Below are positions 34,393-43,830 of a stretch of DNA of 56,179 bases, piece after piece. Both the position numbers and the translations under genes were made by a program. The stretch is from NCBI GenBank assembly GCA_002898735.1, contig BEHY01000010.1, forward strand, positions 1 through 56,179. Direction: 5' to 3'. The notes beneath the pieces are model-generated. The model was given only the letters and a program-made list of their open reading frames with translations. It ran no database searches and was not told the origin of the DNA. Origin of the DNA: Candidatus Thermoflexus japonica. GTDB taxonomy: Bacteria > Chloroflexota > Anaerolineae > Thermoflexales > Thermoflexaceae. Position 1 is the stretch's first letter, and every line of letters begins with the position of its first letter.

Positions 34393-34872
34393 ATGTCGAA
34401 GGCCGAGATCCTGGAAGCGCTTCGCCAGCACCCATTCACCCATGATATGGAGGAGGCGTGGAGGGAGAGCCTGGCGGAGATCGCCCGGCTGCAGACCTAC
34501 GCGCCGGACGCGCTGCTCCTGCGGGAGGGCCGGGCGGCGGACGCCTTCTTCCTGATCGTAGACGGCCTGGTCGCCATCGAGATGTTCGTCCCGGGACAGG
34601 GCGCCATCCGCCTGCAGACGGTGAGCGCGGGGGAGATCGTGGGCTGGTCCTGGGCCCTTCCCCCTTACCGCTGGGAGTTCGACGCCCGGGCCCTGGTGGA
34701 GACCACCGCCGTGGTTCTGGATGCCGCCTCGCTGCGGGCCCGGATGAGCCAGGACTGCGGCCTCGCCGCCTGGATCCTGAGCCGGCTGCTCGCGGTGGTC
34801 GCCGGGCGGCTCAAGGCCGCCCGTCTCCAGCTCCTGGATCTCTACGCGCCGCCGGAGAGGAGGCCCGTATGA
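34393..34872 (+). CDS. Cyclic nucleotide-binding domain protein without DNA-binding domain
   Basis: The 159-residue protein is a single CRP-like cNMP-binding beta-barrel: [37 protein letters not shown] (phosphate-binding cassette region) and a dimer helix at the end ([19 protein letters not shown]). It stops before the helix-turn-helix that CRP/FNR regulators carry. It lies between the beta and gamma subunit genes, 4 bases after the first and overlapping the second by ATGA, so it is made together with the hydrogenase. Allosteric control of the enzyme is a plausible role; transcription control by itself is not. Confidence 0.82.
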   Translation: MSKAEILEALRQHPFTHDMEEAWRESLAEIARLQTYAPDALLLREGRAADAFFLIVDGLVAIEMFVPGQGAIRLQTVSAGEIVGWSWALPPYRWEFDARALVETTAVVLDAASLRARMSQDCGLAAWILSRLLAVVAGRLKAARLQLLDLYAPPERRPV

Positions 34873-35726
34873 TCGCTCAGGCCATACCCTCCTATGCCCT
34901 GGACCTCTTTCTCCCTCGCCCCTTTCAGGTCACGGGCGTCCGCCGGGAGACCCCGGATACCGTCACGCTGCGCCTGCGCTCGCTCCATGGGGACTCCCTC
35001 TCTTTCCAGCCCGGCCAGTTCAACATGCTCTATCTCTTTGGGGTCGGCGAGGTTCCTATCTCCATCAGCGGCGTTCACCCGAAGACCCGGGACCTGGAGC
35101 ACACGGTGCGGGCCGTGGGATATGTCACCCGGGCGCTGGTTCGCCTTCGCAAGGGGGACGTCGTGGGTCTGCGAGGGCCGTTCGGGCGCGGCTGGCCCCT
35201 CGAGGAAGCCCGCGGCCGTGACCTCCTGATCCTGGCCGGAGGGATCGGGCTGGCCCCGCTGCGGCCCGCCCTGCAATACCTGATGGCCCACCGCCGGGAT
35301 TACGAGCAGATTGTTCTGCTGTATGGGGCGCGAACGCCGGCGGATCTCCTCTACCCGACGGAGCTGGAGCGCTGGCGCGGACGTCTGGATCTCCAGGTCT
35401 TCATCACGGTGGATCGGGGCGATGAGGCCTGGCGCGGACATATCGGTGTGGTCACGACGCTGCTGCCCCTGGCCGAACGGTTCCTGGACCTGCGGCAGGC
35501 CATCATCCTGATGTGTGGCCCGGAGGTGATGATGCGGGTGGCCGCCCGGGAGCTGGAAAACCGCGGGGTCGCGCCGGAACAGATTTTCCTCTCGCTGGAA
35601 CGGAATATGAAGTGCGCGGTGGGCTTCTGTGGCCACTGCCAGTTCGGCCCCGCCTTCATTTGCCGGGATGGGCCCGTTTTCCCTCTCCCGCAGATCCGCC
35701 CGCTGCTGGAGGTGCGCGAGCTTTAG
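34869..35726 (+). CDS. Group 3b hydrogenase gamma subunit, FAD/NAD(P)H-binding (HydG-like)
   Basis: The 285-residue protein is of the ferredoxin-NADP reductase type: [24 protein letters not shown] binds [18 protein letters not shown] binds the nucleotide, and the C-terminal [18 protein letters not shown] carries the Cys of a [2Fe-2S] cluster like that of dihydroorotate dehydrogenase B PyrK. It exchanges electrons with NAD(P)H. The start codon overlaps the cNMP-domain gene stop (ATGA). Confidence 0.9.
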   Translation: MIAQAIPSYALDLFLPRPFQVTGVRRETPDTVTLRLRSLHGDSLSFQPGQFNMLYLFGVGEVPISISGVHPKTRDLEHTVRAVGYVTRALVRLRKGDVVGLRGPFGRGWPLEEARGRDLLILAGGIGLAPLRPALQYLMAHRRDYEQIVLLYGARTPADLLYPTELERWRGRLDLQVFITVDRGDEAWRGHIGVVTTLLPLAERFLDLRQAIILMCGPEVMMRVAARELENRGVAPEQIFLSLERNMKCAVGFCGHCQFGPAFICRDGPVFPLPQIRPLLEVREL

Positions 35727-35854
35727 CGGAAAGGACCGGCAGGACGGAGCCGGAATCCGAGGAAACAAGCGGCCCCTCAGGCCGCAGTGGGCCGGATCAT
35801 CCAGGGATGACATGGCGCGGCCTGTTATCGCTACGGGACCAGGAGGTGCAACCG

Positions 35855-36658
35855 ATGGCGCGACGTCGCAAACCCAAGCTGGCCGTCTGGAAGTTCGCCT
35901 CGTGCGATGGCTGTCAGCTCACGCTGCTGGATTGCGAGGAGGAGCTGCTCACCCTGGCCGGCGAGGTGGAGATCGCTTACTTTCTGGAGGCCTCGCGGGC
36001 GGTGGTGCGGGGGCCCTACGATCTCTCCCTGGTGGAGGGCAGTATCTCCACCCCGGAGCAGGTGGACCAGATCCGCGAGATCCGGCGGCAGAGCCGCTTC
36101 CTGGTCGCCATTGGGGCCTGCGCTACCGCTGGAGGGATCCAGGCCCTTCGGAACTTCGCCGATGTGCGCGGTTTCCTGGAGCTGGTTTACGCCCGCCCGG
36201 AATACATCAAAACGCTGGAGAAATCCCTGCCCGCCTCGGCCTATGTGCCAGTGGATTTCGAGCTCCGGGGCTGCCCCATCGGGAAAGGGCCCCTGCTGGA
36301 GCTGATCAGCGCCTTCCTGAACGGCCGACGGCCCAACATCCCCAACCACAGCGTGTGCATCGAGTGTAAACGCCGCGGGACCGTGTGTGTGATGGTCGCC
36401 CAGGGGATCCCATGCCTGGGGCCGGTCACCCAGGCCGGATGCGGCGCCCTGTGCCCCGCTTACCGGCGGGGCTGTTATGGTTGCTTCGGCCCGATGGAAA
36501 CGCCCAATCCGGCCAGCCTGGGGGACTGGCTGCTGGCCCGTGGGATGAGCTCCCCCGATCTGGTCCGGTTGTTCCGAACCTTCAACGCGTATGCCCCTGC
36601 TTTTCGGGAGGCGGGAGAGCGCTATGCCGAAGCCGCGAACCCTGACCGTTCGAGTTGA
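35855..36658 (+). CDS. Group 3b [NiFe]-hydrogenase small (delta) subunit (HydD-like)
   Basis: The 267-residue protein starts near [20 protein letters not shown], the proximal-cluster start of small subunits, followed by [18 protein letters not shown] and a C-terminal Cys-rich part ([36 protein letters not shown]). Cys residues suffice for three [4Fe-4S] clusters. No Tat signal is present, so the enzyme is cytoplasmic, as expected for group 3. AGGAGGTG precedes the ATG. The next gene begins before its stop. Confidence 0.92.
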   Translation: MARRRKPKLAVWKFASCDGCQLTLLDCEEELLTLAGEVEIAYFLEASRAVVRGPYDLSLVEGSISTPEQVDQIREIRRQSRFLVAIGACATAGGIQALRNFADVRGFLELVYARPEYIKTLEKSLPASAYVPVDFELRGCPIGKGPLLELISAFLNGRRPNIPNHSVCIECKRRGTVCVMVAQGIPCLGPVTQAGCGALCPAYRRGCYGCFGPMETPNPASLGDWLLARGMSSPDLVRLFRTFNAYAPAFREAGERYAEAANPDRSS

Positions 36659-37922
36659 GGCCCTGGCCCGGGTGGAGGGCGAGGGCGCCCTGCACGTCCG
36701 GGTGCGGAACGGGCAGGTGCACGAGCTCCGCCTGGAGATCTACGAACCGCCCCGCTTTTTCGAGGCCTTTCTGCGGGGACGGCGTTTCGAGGAGGCGCCG
36801 GACATCACCGCTCGCATCTGCGGCATCTGTCCGGTGGCCTATCAGATGAGCGCATGCAATGCCATCGAGAGCCTGTTCGGGCTTTCGGTGAAAGGCCCCC
36901 TCCGGGATCTTCGCCTGTTGCTCTACTACGGGGAATGGATCGAAAGCCATGCGCTCCACGTGTTCCTCCTGCATTTGCCCGATTTCCTCGGCTACGAGAG
37001 CGCGCTCTATATGGCCCGGGACCACCCGGAGTGGGTGCAGAAAGGGCTGCAGATCAAAAAGGCGGGGAACGATCTGATGGCCCGGATCGGCGGCCGGGAG
37101 ATCCATCCGATCAACGTGCGGGTGGGCGGCTTCTACGCCGTGCCCTCCCGCAGGGTGCTCCTGGAGCACCGGGAAGGGCTGGCCCGGGCTCGCGATTTCA
37201 TGATCGAGGCCCTGCGCTGGATGGCCGGGCTGGAGTTCCCGGATTTCGAGGAGGACTATGAATTCGTGGCCCTTTATCATCCGGAGGAATACGCCATCCT
37301 CGAAGGCTGGATCCGCTCCAGCAAAGGGATCTTCATCCCCGTCTCCAGCTTCGAGGAGGCCTTTGAGGAGCTCCAGGTGCCCTACAGCAACGCCCTGCAT
37401 TCCATCGTCCGGGGGCGCGGCAGCTATATGGTCGGCCCGCTGGCCCGCTTCAACCTGAATTTCCATCAGCTCTCCCCGCTGGCCCGCGAGGTGGCCGCCT
37501 CCATCGGCCTGGTCCCCCCGGTGCGCAATCCCTTCCGAAGCCTCCTCGTCCGCGGGGTCGAGGTGATTCACGCCTGCGAGGAGGCGCTTCACCTCATCGA
37601 TCGCTACGAGCCGCCGGATCACCCTGTCGAGCCCTTCGAGGTCCGGGCGGGGGTCGGGTTCGGGGCCAGCGAGGCCCCCCGGGGGATCCTGTATCACCGT
37701 TACCGGATCAACGCCGAAGGCCGGATCGAGGAAGCGAAGATCGTCCCGCCCACCGCTCAGAACCAGCGGCGCATCGAGGACGATCTGCGGAAGCTGGTGC
37801 CCCGTCTGCTTTCTCTGCCGAAGGAACAGCTCACGTGGCGCTGCGAGCAGGCCGTCCGGAACTACGATCCATGCATCTCCTGCGCCACGCACTTCCTGCG
37901 CCTGGAGATCGAAAAGGAATGA
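36624..37922 (+). CDS. Group 3b [NiFe]-hydrogenase large (alpha) subunit (HydA-like)
   Basis: The 432-residue protein carries both nickel-binding Cys pairs: [11 protein letters not shown] near residue 65 and DPCISCATH at the C-terminus, followed by nine residues after the His that the maturation protease should remove. [15 protein letters not shown] at the N-terminus is also conserved. It holds the NiFe(CN)2CO site that splits or makes H2. It overlaps the small subunit gene by 35 bases. The genomic order beta-gamma-delta-alpha equals that of Pyrococcus hydrogenase I. Confidence 0.94.
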   Translation: MPKPRTLTVRVEALARVEGEGALHVRVRNGQVHELRLEIYEPPRFFEAFLRGRRFEEAPDITARICGICPVAYQMSACNAIESLFGLSVKGPLRDLRLLLYYGEWIESHALHVFLLHLPDFLGYESALYMARDHPEWVQKGLQIKKAGNDLMARIGGREIHPINVRVGGFYAVPSRRVLLEHREGLARARDFMIEALRWMAGLEFPDFEEDYEFVALYHPEEYAILEGWIRSSKGIFIPVSSFEEAFEELQVPYSNALHSIVRGRGSYMVGPLARFNLNFHQLSPLAREVAASIGLVPPVRNPFRSLLVRGVEVIHACEEALHLIDRYEPPDHPVEPFEVRAGVGFGASEAPRGILYHRYRINAEGRIEEAKIVPPTAQNQRRIEDDLRKLVPRLLSLPKEQLTWRCEQAVRNYDPCISCATHFLRLEIEKE

Positions 37923-38416
37923 AGCGGGCGCGGCGCTGGGTCCTCATCGGGCTGGGCCACCCGATGCGGCGGGATGATGGGGTGGGGTTGTGGGTAGCCG
38001 CTCAGCTCCGTGCGTGGAGCGGGCCCGATGGTGCGGCCATTCCCCTGGGGGTTCCCGATCCGATGGCGCTGGCTCAGGCGTGGGCGGGGGCGGAGATCGC
38101 CTGGATTGTCGACGCCGTGGCCGCCAGCGCCCCTCCGGGAACGCTGCTCCGGATTCGTGGGGATCGCCTTCTCGAGGGGCCCTTCCCCCAAAGCTTCTCC
38201 ACCCACGGGCTCTCCGCAGGGGAGGCGCTTGCCCTCGCCCGAACGATGGGGGCATTCCCCCGGCGCATGGTTCTTTATGGGATCGTCGGCGAGGACTTTG
38301 GATACGGGGAGGGGTTCTCCCCGGCGGTGGAGGCCAGCGCCCGCCGCCTGGTCCGCCGGCTGGAGCGCACGATCGCCCGGCTGGATAAAATACACGACAA
38401 ATTCCCCCCCGGATAG
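37919..38416 (+). CDS. Hydrogenase maturation protease
   Basis: The 165-residue protein belongs to the HyaD/HycI family: [18 protein letters not shown] holds the first nickel-sensing acidic residue, IVDAV the second, and [13 protein letters not shown] the His. It removes the C-terminal peptide of the large subunit after nickel insertion. It overlaps the large subunit gene by ATGA and closes the hydrogenase operon. Confidence 0.92.
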   Translation: MKRARRWVLIGLGHPMRRDDGVGLWVAAQLRAWSGPDGAAIPLGVPDPMALAQAWAGAEIAWIVDAVAASAPPGTLLRIRGDRLLEGPFPQSFSTHGLSAGEALALARTMGAFPRRMVLYGIVGEDFGYGEGFSPAVEASARRLVRRLERTIARLDKIHDKFPPG

Positions 38417-38431
38417 GGGAATCCCACCCGA

Positions 38432-38520
38432 ATGGAGCGCACGGATCTTCCCGCTTTCAATCCCGAGCGCCTGAAGCGCATCGCCCGCATGGAATCAGAG
38501 CACTTCTGGTTCGTCTGGGA
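38432..38520 (+). pseudogene. Possible remnant of a methyltransferase N-terminus
   Basis: The start MERTDLPAFNPERLKRIARM and the following ESEHFWFV resemble the beginning of class I SAM methyltransferases that open with a HFWF segment. The similarity ends after about 30 residues, and the reading frame then becomes a shadow of the neighbouring fragment in another frame. No intact gene is present here. The call is weak. Confidence 0.35.
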
Positions 38521-38522
38521 TC

Positions 38523-38852
38523 GTGAAGCGGGTTCGGTCCGCCTTCTGCATCCCCTTGCGCCGCCGGGCCCCCGAGCCCTCCGTGTTTCTGCTCCTCCCC
38601 ACCGCCGGGTTCTACTACCTGCTGACCGGGTTGCGCAATCCGACGCCCTTCGACATCCCCACGGCCACCTCCTTCGGCCAGGCCGGCCAGGAGGAGACCA
38701 TACAGGCCATCCGGGAGGAACGCATCCGCTGGGTGTGCTACTGGCGCTGGGAATGGAGCCTCCGCCCGGCCCGGATCGAGGCGTTCGTGGAGCAGGAGAT
38801 GGAACCGGTCGAGAACCTGGGCCTCTGCACCCTGTATCGCGCGAGGCGGTGA
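38523..38852 (+). pseudogene. Fragment resembling a glycosyltransferase C-terminal region
   Basis: From about 38580 the frame reads SVFLLLPTAGFYYLLTGLRN, PTPFD, then IREERIRWVCYW and MEPVENLGLCTLYRAR. This resembles the extracytoplasmic C-terminal domain of GT39-like or related membrane glycosyltransferases (phrase YFLTGRRNPTRFD in intact homologues). The membrane part is absent, and the start at 38523 is a GTG without a ribosome site. I read it as a leftover piece, though a short expressed protein cannot be excluded. Confidence 0.45.
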
Positions 38853-38905
38853 GCAGGCGCAGCATCGCCGCGCCCCTGCTCTGTGCCTGAACTTCCGATA
38901 GGGGC

Positions 38906-38935
38906 TTGCCTTCCTGGCCTCATCGGCCCTATAGT
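38906..38935 (+). promoter_or_regulatory. Probable promoter of the metallohydrolase gene
   Basis: TTGCCT (38906-38911) and TATAGT (38930-38935) are separated by 18 bases, 68 bases before the ATG of the metallo-beta-lactamase-fold gene. Confidence 0.55.
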
Positions 38936-39002
38936 TTGCCATGAAGATGACGGCCCGATGGGCGAAGATCGTCGCCCCGGTAGAATCCGCAGGAGGTTCC
39001 CG

Positions 39003-39635
39003 ATGGAAGCACGCCCTCGCCTGTTAAGCCGGATCCACTGGCTGGGCCATGACGCCTTCCGCATCGACGGACCGCCGGTGATCTACCTGGATCCCTGGCA
39101 GGTCCCTGCGGACGCGCCGAAAGCGGATCTCATCCTCATCAGCCATGAGCACTTCGACCATTGCTCGCCTGAGGACATCCACCGCCTGCGCAAGCCGGAA
39201 ACCGTGATCATCGGAAACCCCGCGGCGGCGGCGAAAGTGAAAGGGGCTCGCGCCATGCGCCCCGGGGAGCGCCTCTCGATCATGGGGGTGGAAATCGAAG
39301 CGGTGCCGGCCTATAACATCAACAAACGCTTCCACCCTCGCGAAGCCGGCGGGCTGGGGTTCATCCTCACCATCGAGGGGGAGCGCCTCTATTTCGCGGG
39401 GGATACGGATTTCATCCCGGAGATGAAAGGGATCCGTTGCGACATCGCCCTGCTGCCGGTGAGCGGCACCTACGTGATGACCGCGGAGGAGGCCGCCCAG
39501 GCCGCCGCGGCGATCGCGCCGAAGGTCGCCATCCCGATGCACTACGGGGCGGGGGTGGCCGGGACGGAGGCGGACGCGGAGCGCTTCCGCTCCCTTTACT
39601 CGGGAACCGTGGTCATCCTGAAGCCGGAGCGCTGA
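39003..39635 (+). CDS. Metallo-beta-lactamase fold hydrolase (UlaG/UPF0173-like)
   Basis: The 210-residue protein shows HWLGHDAFRI, the zinc site SHEHFDHCS (about residue 51), FAGDTDF and the final AIPMHYG. This fits the small UPF0173/L-ascorbate-6-phosphate-lactonase-like branch of metallo-beta-lactamases. Substrate unknown. An UlaA-like transporter at the left edge makes ascorbate lactonase conceivable, but the distance of 38 kb gives little weight. AGGAGG lies 6 bases before the ATG. The M48 gene follows by 16 bases. Confidence 0.82.
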   Translation: MEARPRLLSRIHWLGHDAFRIDGPPVIYLDPWQVPADAPKADLILISHEHFDHCSPEDIHRLRKPETVIIGNPAAAAKVKGARAMRPGERLSIMGVEIEAVPAYNINKRFHPREAGGLGFILTIEGERLYFAGDTDFIPEMKGIRCDIALLPVSGTYVMTAEEAAQAAAAIAPKVAIPMHYGAGVAGTEADAERFRSLYSGTVVILKPER

Positions 39636-39651
39636 GCTGGAGGACGGCGGG

Positions 39652-40782
39652 ATGGACCGCCCGCAGGAAGCGAAGCGTTACGCCCGGCTGCGCCGCCGCC
39701 TGTGGGTGACGGAAAACGGGCTCTTCCTGGTTTACGCGCTGGCCTGGCTGCTCTCCGGGCTGGCCCTGCGCATCGGGCAGGCCCTGACGGGAAGGCTCCC
39801 TTTTCCCCTGGATGCGGTCGGGATGGCCATCCTGTTCGGGGGCGGCTGGGCCATGCTTTCGCTTCCCCTGGATTTCTATGGCGGGTTCCTCCTCCCCCAT
39901 CGCTTCGGCCTCTCGACCCAACCCGCGAAGGGGTGGGCCCTGGATCGCCTGAAAGCGTGGGGGATCAGCGCCGTCATCGGCCTGCCGCTCATCGCGGGGC
40001 TTTATGGGGCGTTCCGCCGCTGGCCGCAAACATGGTGGTTGCCGGTGGGGGCCTTCTGGATCCTTTTCTCAGTCCTCATGGCCCAGCTCGCCCCGGTGCT
40101 CCTCGCTCCCCTGTTTTACCGATTCCGCCCGCTTGAGGATCCCGAGCTGCTCTCCCGGTTCGCCCACCTGGCGGAGCGGGCAGGCGTTCGCGCTCGCGGG
40201 GTTTTCCTCGTCGATATGAGCCGCCGGACCCGCGCGGCCAACGCGGGGCTGATGGGGCTGGGCCCAACCCGCCGGATCGTGATCGGGGACACGATGCTTC
40301 AGCGCTACACGCCGGAGGAGATCGAGGCCATCCTGGCACACGAGCTGGCCCATCATCTCCATCGGGATATCCCGCTGGGCCTGGCCCTGGAGAGCCTCAT
40401 CGGCCTGGCCGGGTTTTTCGTGGGCGCTCACGGGCTGCCCTGGGGGATCCGGATCATGGGCCTCCCCGGCCTGGATCATCCATCCAGCCTGCCCGCGCTG
40501 GCCATCGGCGCGCTCCTCTTCGGCCTCATCGGAATGATCCCGATGAACGCGTGGTCCCGCTGGCGGGAATGGGAAGCGGACCGAGAAGCGATCCGTCTGT
40601 GCGGGCGGCCGGGAGCCCTGGCGGCCGCCTTGCGGAAGCTGGGGGAACAGAACCTCGCGGAGCTGGATCCCGAGCCCTGGGTGGAATGGGTCTTCTACAC
40701 CCATCCGGCGCTGGGGAAACGGATCCGCGCGGCTGAAGCCCTCGCGGCCTCTGATCCTTTCGCTTCGGATGGGTTAAACTAA
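39652..40782 (+). CDS. M48 family zinc metalloprotease, membrane
   Basis: The 376-residue protein has the M48/Ste24 signature ILAHELAHHLHRD (about residue 223) with zinc His residues and Glu, the third ligand in REWEADREAI, and several membrane helices before and after. SRRTRAANAGLMGLGPTRRIVIGDT is conserved in this family. It probably degrades membrane or signal-bearing peptides. It is likely co-transcribed with the metallohydrolase upstream. Confidence 0.88.
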   Translation: MDRPQEAKRYARLRRRLWVTENGLFLVYALAWLLSGLALRIGQALTGRLPFPLDAVGMAILFGGGWAMLSLPLDFYGGFLLPHRFGLSTQPAKGWALDRLKAWGISAVIGLPLIAGLYGAFRRWPQTWWLPVGAFWILFSVLMAQLAPVLLAPLFYRFRPLEDPELLSRFAHLAERAGVRARGVFLVDMSRRTRAANAGLMGLGPTRRIVIGDTMLQRYTPEEIEAILAHELAHHLHRDIPLGLALESLIGLAGFFVGAHGLPWGIRIMGLPGLDHPSSLPALAIGALLFGLIGMIPMNAWSRWREWEADREAIRLCGRPGALAAALRKLGEQNLAELDPEPWVEWVFYTHPALGKRIRAAEALAASDPFASDGLN

Positions 40783-40890
40783 CAGCGGATCCACGATGGG
40801 GGGATCCTCTTACGCAGACGTTTACCCATGTGGAACAGATGGCCCACCAGGTCGGTGCTGAACTCATCTTATCTCCGGAGAACTTCACCC

Positions 40891-42054
40891 ATGGCCAGCC
40901 GCACCCTGCTCATGATCCCCGGTCCGGTGGAGGTGGACCCTGAGGTCCTGGAGGCGATGGCCCGTCCTCCCCTCAGCCACATGTCCGCCGCTTTCGCGGC
41001 CCTGATGCAGGAATCCCTTGTGGGCCTGCGGGAAGTGTTCGATGCGCCGGATGGTCAGCCGTTCCTGGTCCCGGGATCCGGCACCCTGGCGATGGAAATG
41101 GCCCTGGCCAACCTGGTCGAGCCGGGCGATCGCGTCGTGGTGGTGGATACCGGGTATTTCGCCGCCCGGATGGCGGAGCTCGCCGAATGGCTGGACGCCG
41201 AGGTCATCCGGGTGGCGGCAGAGCCCGGCGCCCTTCCCGATGAATCGCAGCTCGAGGCCGCCCTCCGACAGGGGGCCAAAGTCCTCGCCCTCACCCATGT
41301 GGATACTTCCACCGGGGTGGTGGTTCCGGTGGAACGCTGGGCCCCTCTGGCCCACCGCCACGGGGCTCTGGTGGTCGTCGATGGGGTATGCGCGGTGGGA
41401 GGACAGCGCTTCCATCAGACGGCGTGGGAGGTCGATGTGGCCCTCACCGGCTCCCAGAAAGCCCTCGCCGTCCCGCCCGGGCTGGCCATCGTCGTCGCCC
41501 GTCCCTCCGCCCTGGAGGCCTATCGCCGCCGGCGGACCCGAACGCGGTCTTATTACGCGGATTGGGGGAAATGGCTCCCGGTGATGGAGGCTTTCCAGGC
41601 CGGCCGCCCCGCCTACTTCGCGACCCCAGCGGTCAATCTGGTGGCGGCCATGGCCGTCTCCCTCCGCCGCATCCGGGCGGAAGGGATGGAGGCCCGCTGG
41701 GCCCGCCACGAGCGGATCGCCCGCGCCTTCCGGGCCGGGCTGCGGGCGATGGAGCTGGAGATGGTGCCCCGGGACCCCGCCTGGGCTGCGGTCACCCTGA
41801 GCGTGATCTACTACCCGGATGGGGTGGATGACCGTTTGCTTCGGGAGATCGAACAGGCGGGGGTGACCGTGGCCGGAGCGATCCACCCAGCTTTGCGCGG
41901 CCGCTCCTTCCGGGTCGGCCATATGGGGGAGATCGGTCTGCCGGCCCTCCTCCAGACCCTCAGCGCCATCGAGATCGCCCTGCGCCATCTGGGTCATTCC
42001 ACAACCCCGGGCGCAGGGGTTGCGGCTGCCCAGGCCGAATGGATGCGCGCATAA
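40891..42054 (+). CDS. Class V aminotransferase (alanine/ureidoglycine-glyoxylate type)
   Basis: The 387-residue PLP enzyme starts LMIPGPVEVDPEVLEAM and has VPGSGTLAMEMAL, VVDTGYF, VVVDGVCAVGG and the cofactor Lys in LTGSQKALAVPPGL. C-terminal FRVGHMGEIG is typical of the PucG/AgxT/SgaA group (alanine-, serine- or ureidoglycine-glyoxylate aminotransferases). A ureidoglycine role would fit the allantoinase-like gene at 52045, but this gene lies on the other strand, convergent with that cluster. CCGGAGAA precedes the ATG at 40891. Confidence 0.85.
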   Translation: MASRTLLMIPGPVEVDPEVLEAMARPPLSHMSAAFAALMQESLVGLREVFDAPDGQPFLVPGSGTLAMEMALANLVEPGDRVVVVDTGYFAARMAELAEWLDAEVIRVAAEPGALPDESQLEAALRQGAKVLALTHVDTSTGVVVPVERWAPLAHRHGALVVVDGVCAVGGQRFHQTAWEVDVALTGSQKALAVPPGLAIVVARPSALEAYRRRRTRTRSYYADWGKWLPVMEAFQAGRPAYFATPAVNLVAAMAVSLRRIRAEGMEARWARHERIARAFRAGLRAMELEMVPRDPAWAAVTLSVIYYPDGVDDRLLREIEQAGVTVAGAIHPALRGRSFRVGHMGEIGLPALLQTLSAIEIALRHLGHSTTPGAGVAAAQAEWMRA

Positions 42055-42100
42055 TCCAGAATTCCGCCCGAGCCCGATGGCGTCAACCCCGAAGAACAGG

Positions 42101-42128
42101 GCGGGGGCGGCTTCATCGCCGCCCCCGC
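42101..42128. terminator. Terminator hairpin between convergent genes
   Basis: GCGGGGGCGGC (42101-42111) pairs perfectly with GCCGCCCCCGC (42118-42128) around TTCATC, then TTCT. It lies 46 bases after the aminotransferase stop and 103 bases beyond the nitrilase stop on the other strand. Confidence 0.65.
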
Positions 42129-42231
42129 TTCTCGAATGCCCCGCTTCACCGGGAAGGGGTGGGAAGCGCGCAGAAGGCTTGCCCCTCCCCTTGCCCCACA
42201 CCCCGCAGCACAGGAGAGAGGGGCCCCCAGG

Positions 42232-43830
42232 CTACCCCCCACCCACGACCCGAGAAGCCCATCCGCCCGGAAGACCGTGAAAGGCCTCGGGCCTCCGGCC
42301 GAACACCACATGGGATCCGGGAGCCATCTCTTTATGGCGGGTGAGGGGTCGAAACAGGGAAACGAAGATCCCGTGCTCAGCCCCGGGAACCCCAGTGGCC
42401 AGGGGCTGGCCCAGCGGGTCGAAGATCGCGGAGGCGACCCCCTCCGCCCGGCCGGGCGGGGCGGCCAGCGCCACAAACACCCGATTCTCGTCCGCGCGGG
42501 CGCGGGCCAGGGTGTGAAGATCCGGTCCCGCAGCAGACACCCACCATATCAGGAGCTCGGCCCCCCGCAGCATCGCGCTGCGGGCGATCTCCGGCGCCCA
42601 CCCCTCGGACTCGCGCAGCACCCCCACCGTGCCCCCGCCGATGGCATACACCGGGGATCCCTCCCGCCCATCCCCGGGATAGCGGCCGATCCGCCGTCCG
42701 CGGTCCAGGAAATACAAGGCGATCTTCGCCGGGCCGGCGTCTTCTTCTTCGGGGAACGGAACGATCCACCCGCATGACCATCGGGCGCTGAGCGCTTCCA
42801 GGGCCTCGAGGATCGAAGGATCGGCGCCCGGTGGAGGCCCGGATACGATCAGCAGAGAGGCGCCCTGGCGGATCATGGTCTCCCCCAGCGCGGCGACGCG
42901 CTGGATCCATGGGGTCGCGGTGGGATAAGAGCCCATCTGGAGCAGGCCCACCCGGAGATACAGGGCCTCCGGAGGGATGGATGACTGAAGCTTCCGGGCC
43001 ACCGGAAGATCCTCAGGGGATGCCGTTAGCAGCGGATCCGGCGCGGCCGGCCGAACCCGGGGGCCCGGCGCCGCTTCCAGGTCGATCTCCGCGAACACGA
43101 TCTCCTCCCGATCCGGGCTCCCCATCGCCCGGTATTGCCCATCGGGGGCGATGACCCCGCTGCGGCCGCAGTAGAGGACGCTGTCGGCCTCCATCCCCAC
43201 TTTGTTGGCCACCGCGATCCACACGCCGTTCTCCATCGCCCGCGCCGGGAGCATATAGAGCACCTGGGGGTTGGTGCGGGCGGCCGGGGCGCCGGTGGAG
43301 GTCACCAGGGCGGTGGCGTCCAGGATCAGGCGGGCCCCGCGCAGAGCCAGGGCGCGGGGGATCTCGGGCATGCGGGCGTCGGCGCAGATCATCAGGCCGA
43401 CCCGCCCGAAGGGGAGATCGAAAACCGGGAGCTCCGACCCGGGGTCGAACCACTCCCGATCGAAGTGCCAGAGGAAGAGCTTATCGTGGAAGCCCAGGAC
43501 CTGTCCCTGGGGATCGATCAGGGCCACCGAGTTGCGCAACCGCCCCGAAGGGTGCGGACGGGCGAGGCCCACCGCGATATACGCCTGGTGGCGGCGGGCG
43601 CTTTCCCCAAACAGACGGAGGACATCCTCGGCGGGTCGCAACCGGGATCGGCGGTAGGCGTCCAGAGAGTGCAGGTAATACGCCGGATACGTGCACTCCG
43701 GCAGCAGGATGATCTCCGGCCGATACCGTCCGGCCTCCTCCAATCGATCAAGCGCTCGCTCCAGAGCCTCCTCCGCGTCATCGAGGCCCCTCGCCTCCAG
43801 CTGCACGCATGCAATCCCGATAACTGTCAT
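42232..43830 (-). CDS. Two-domain nitrilase-superfamily protein, second domain degenerate
   Basis: The 532-residue protein has two carbon-nitrogen hydrolase domains. The first (about 1-275) is intact: catalytic Glu in LLPECTYPA, Lys in FHDKLFLW, Cys in LMICADARMP. The second (about 300-520) keeps the fold pattern (LRVGLLQMG, AMLRGAELLIWW, FGRRPEAF) but has no Glu, Lys or Cys at matching places (LLIVSGPP, YPGDGREG, VGVLRESEG). Amide or nitrile hydrolysis by the first domain is likely, and the second could be structural or regulatory. GGGAGGAAC is before the ATG, which overlaps the upstream gene's stop. Confidence 0.85.
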   Translation of the reverse strand: MTVIGIACVQLEARGLDDAEEALERALDRLEEAGRYRPEIILLPECTYPAYYLHSLDAYRRSRLRPAEDVLRLFGESARRHQAYIAVGLARPHPSGRLRNSVALIDPQGQVLGFHDKLFLWHFDREWFDPGSELPVFDLPFGRVGLMICADARMPEIPRALALRGARLILDATALVTSTGAPAARTNPQVLYMLPARAMENGVWIAVANKVGMEADSVLYCGRSGVIAPDGQYRAMGSPDREEIVFAEIDLEAAPGPRVRPAAPDPLLTASPEDLPVARKLQSSIPPEALYLRVGLLQMGSYPTATPWIQRVAALGETMIRQGASLLIVSGPPPGADPSILEALEALSARWSCGWIVPFPEEEDAGPAKIALYFLDRGRRIGRYPGDGREGSPVYAIGGGTVGVLRESEGWAPEIARSAMLRGAELLIWWVSAAGPDLHTLARARADENRVFVALAAPPGRAEGVASAIFDPLGQPLATGVPGAEHGIFVSLFRPLTRHKEMAPGSHVVFGRRPEAFHGLPGGWASRVVGGG

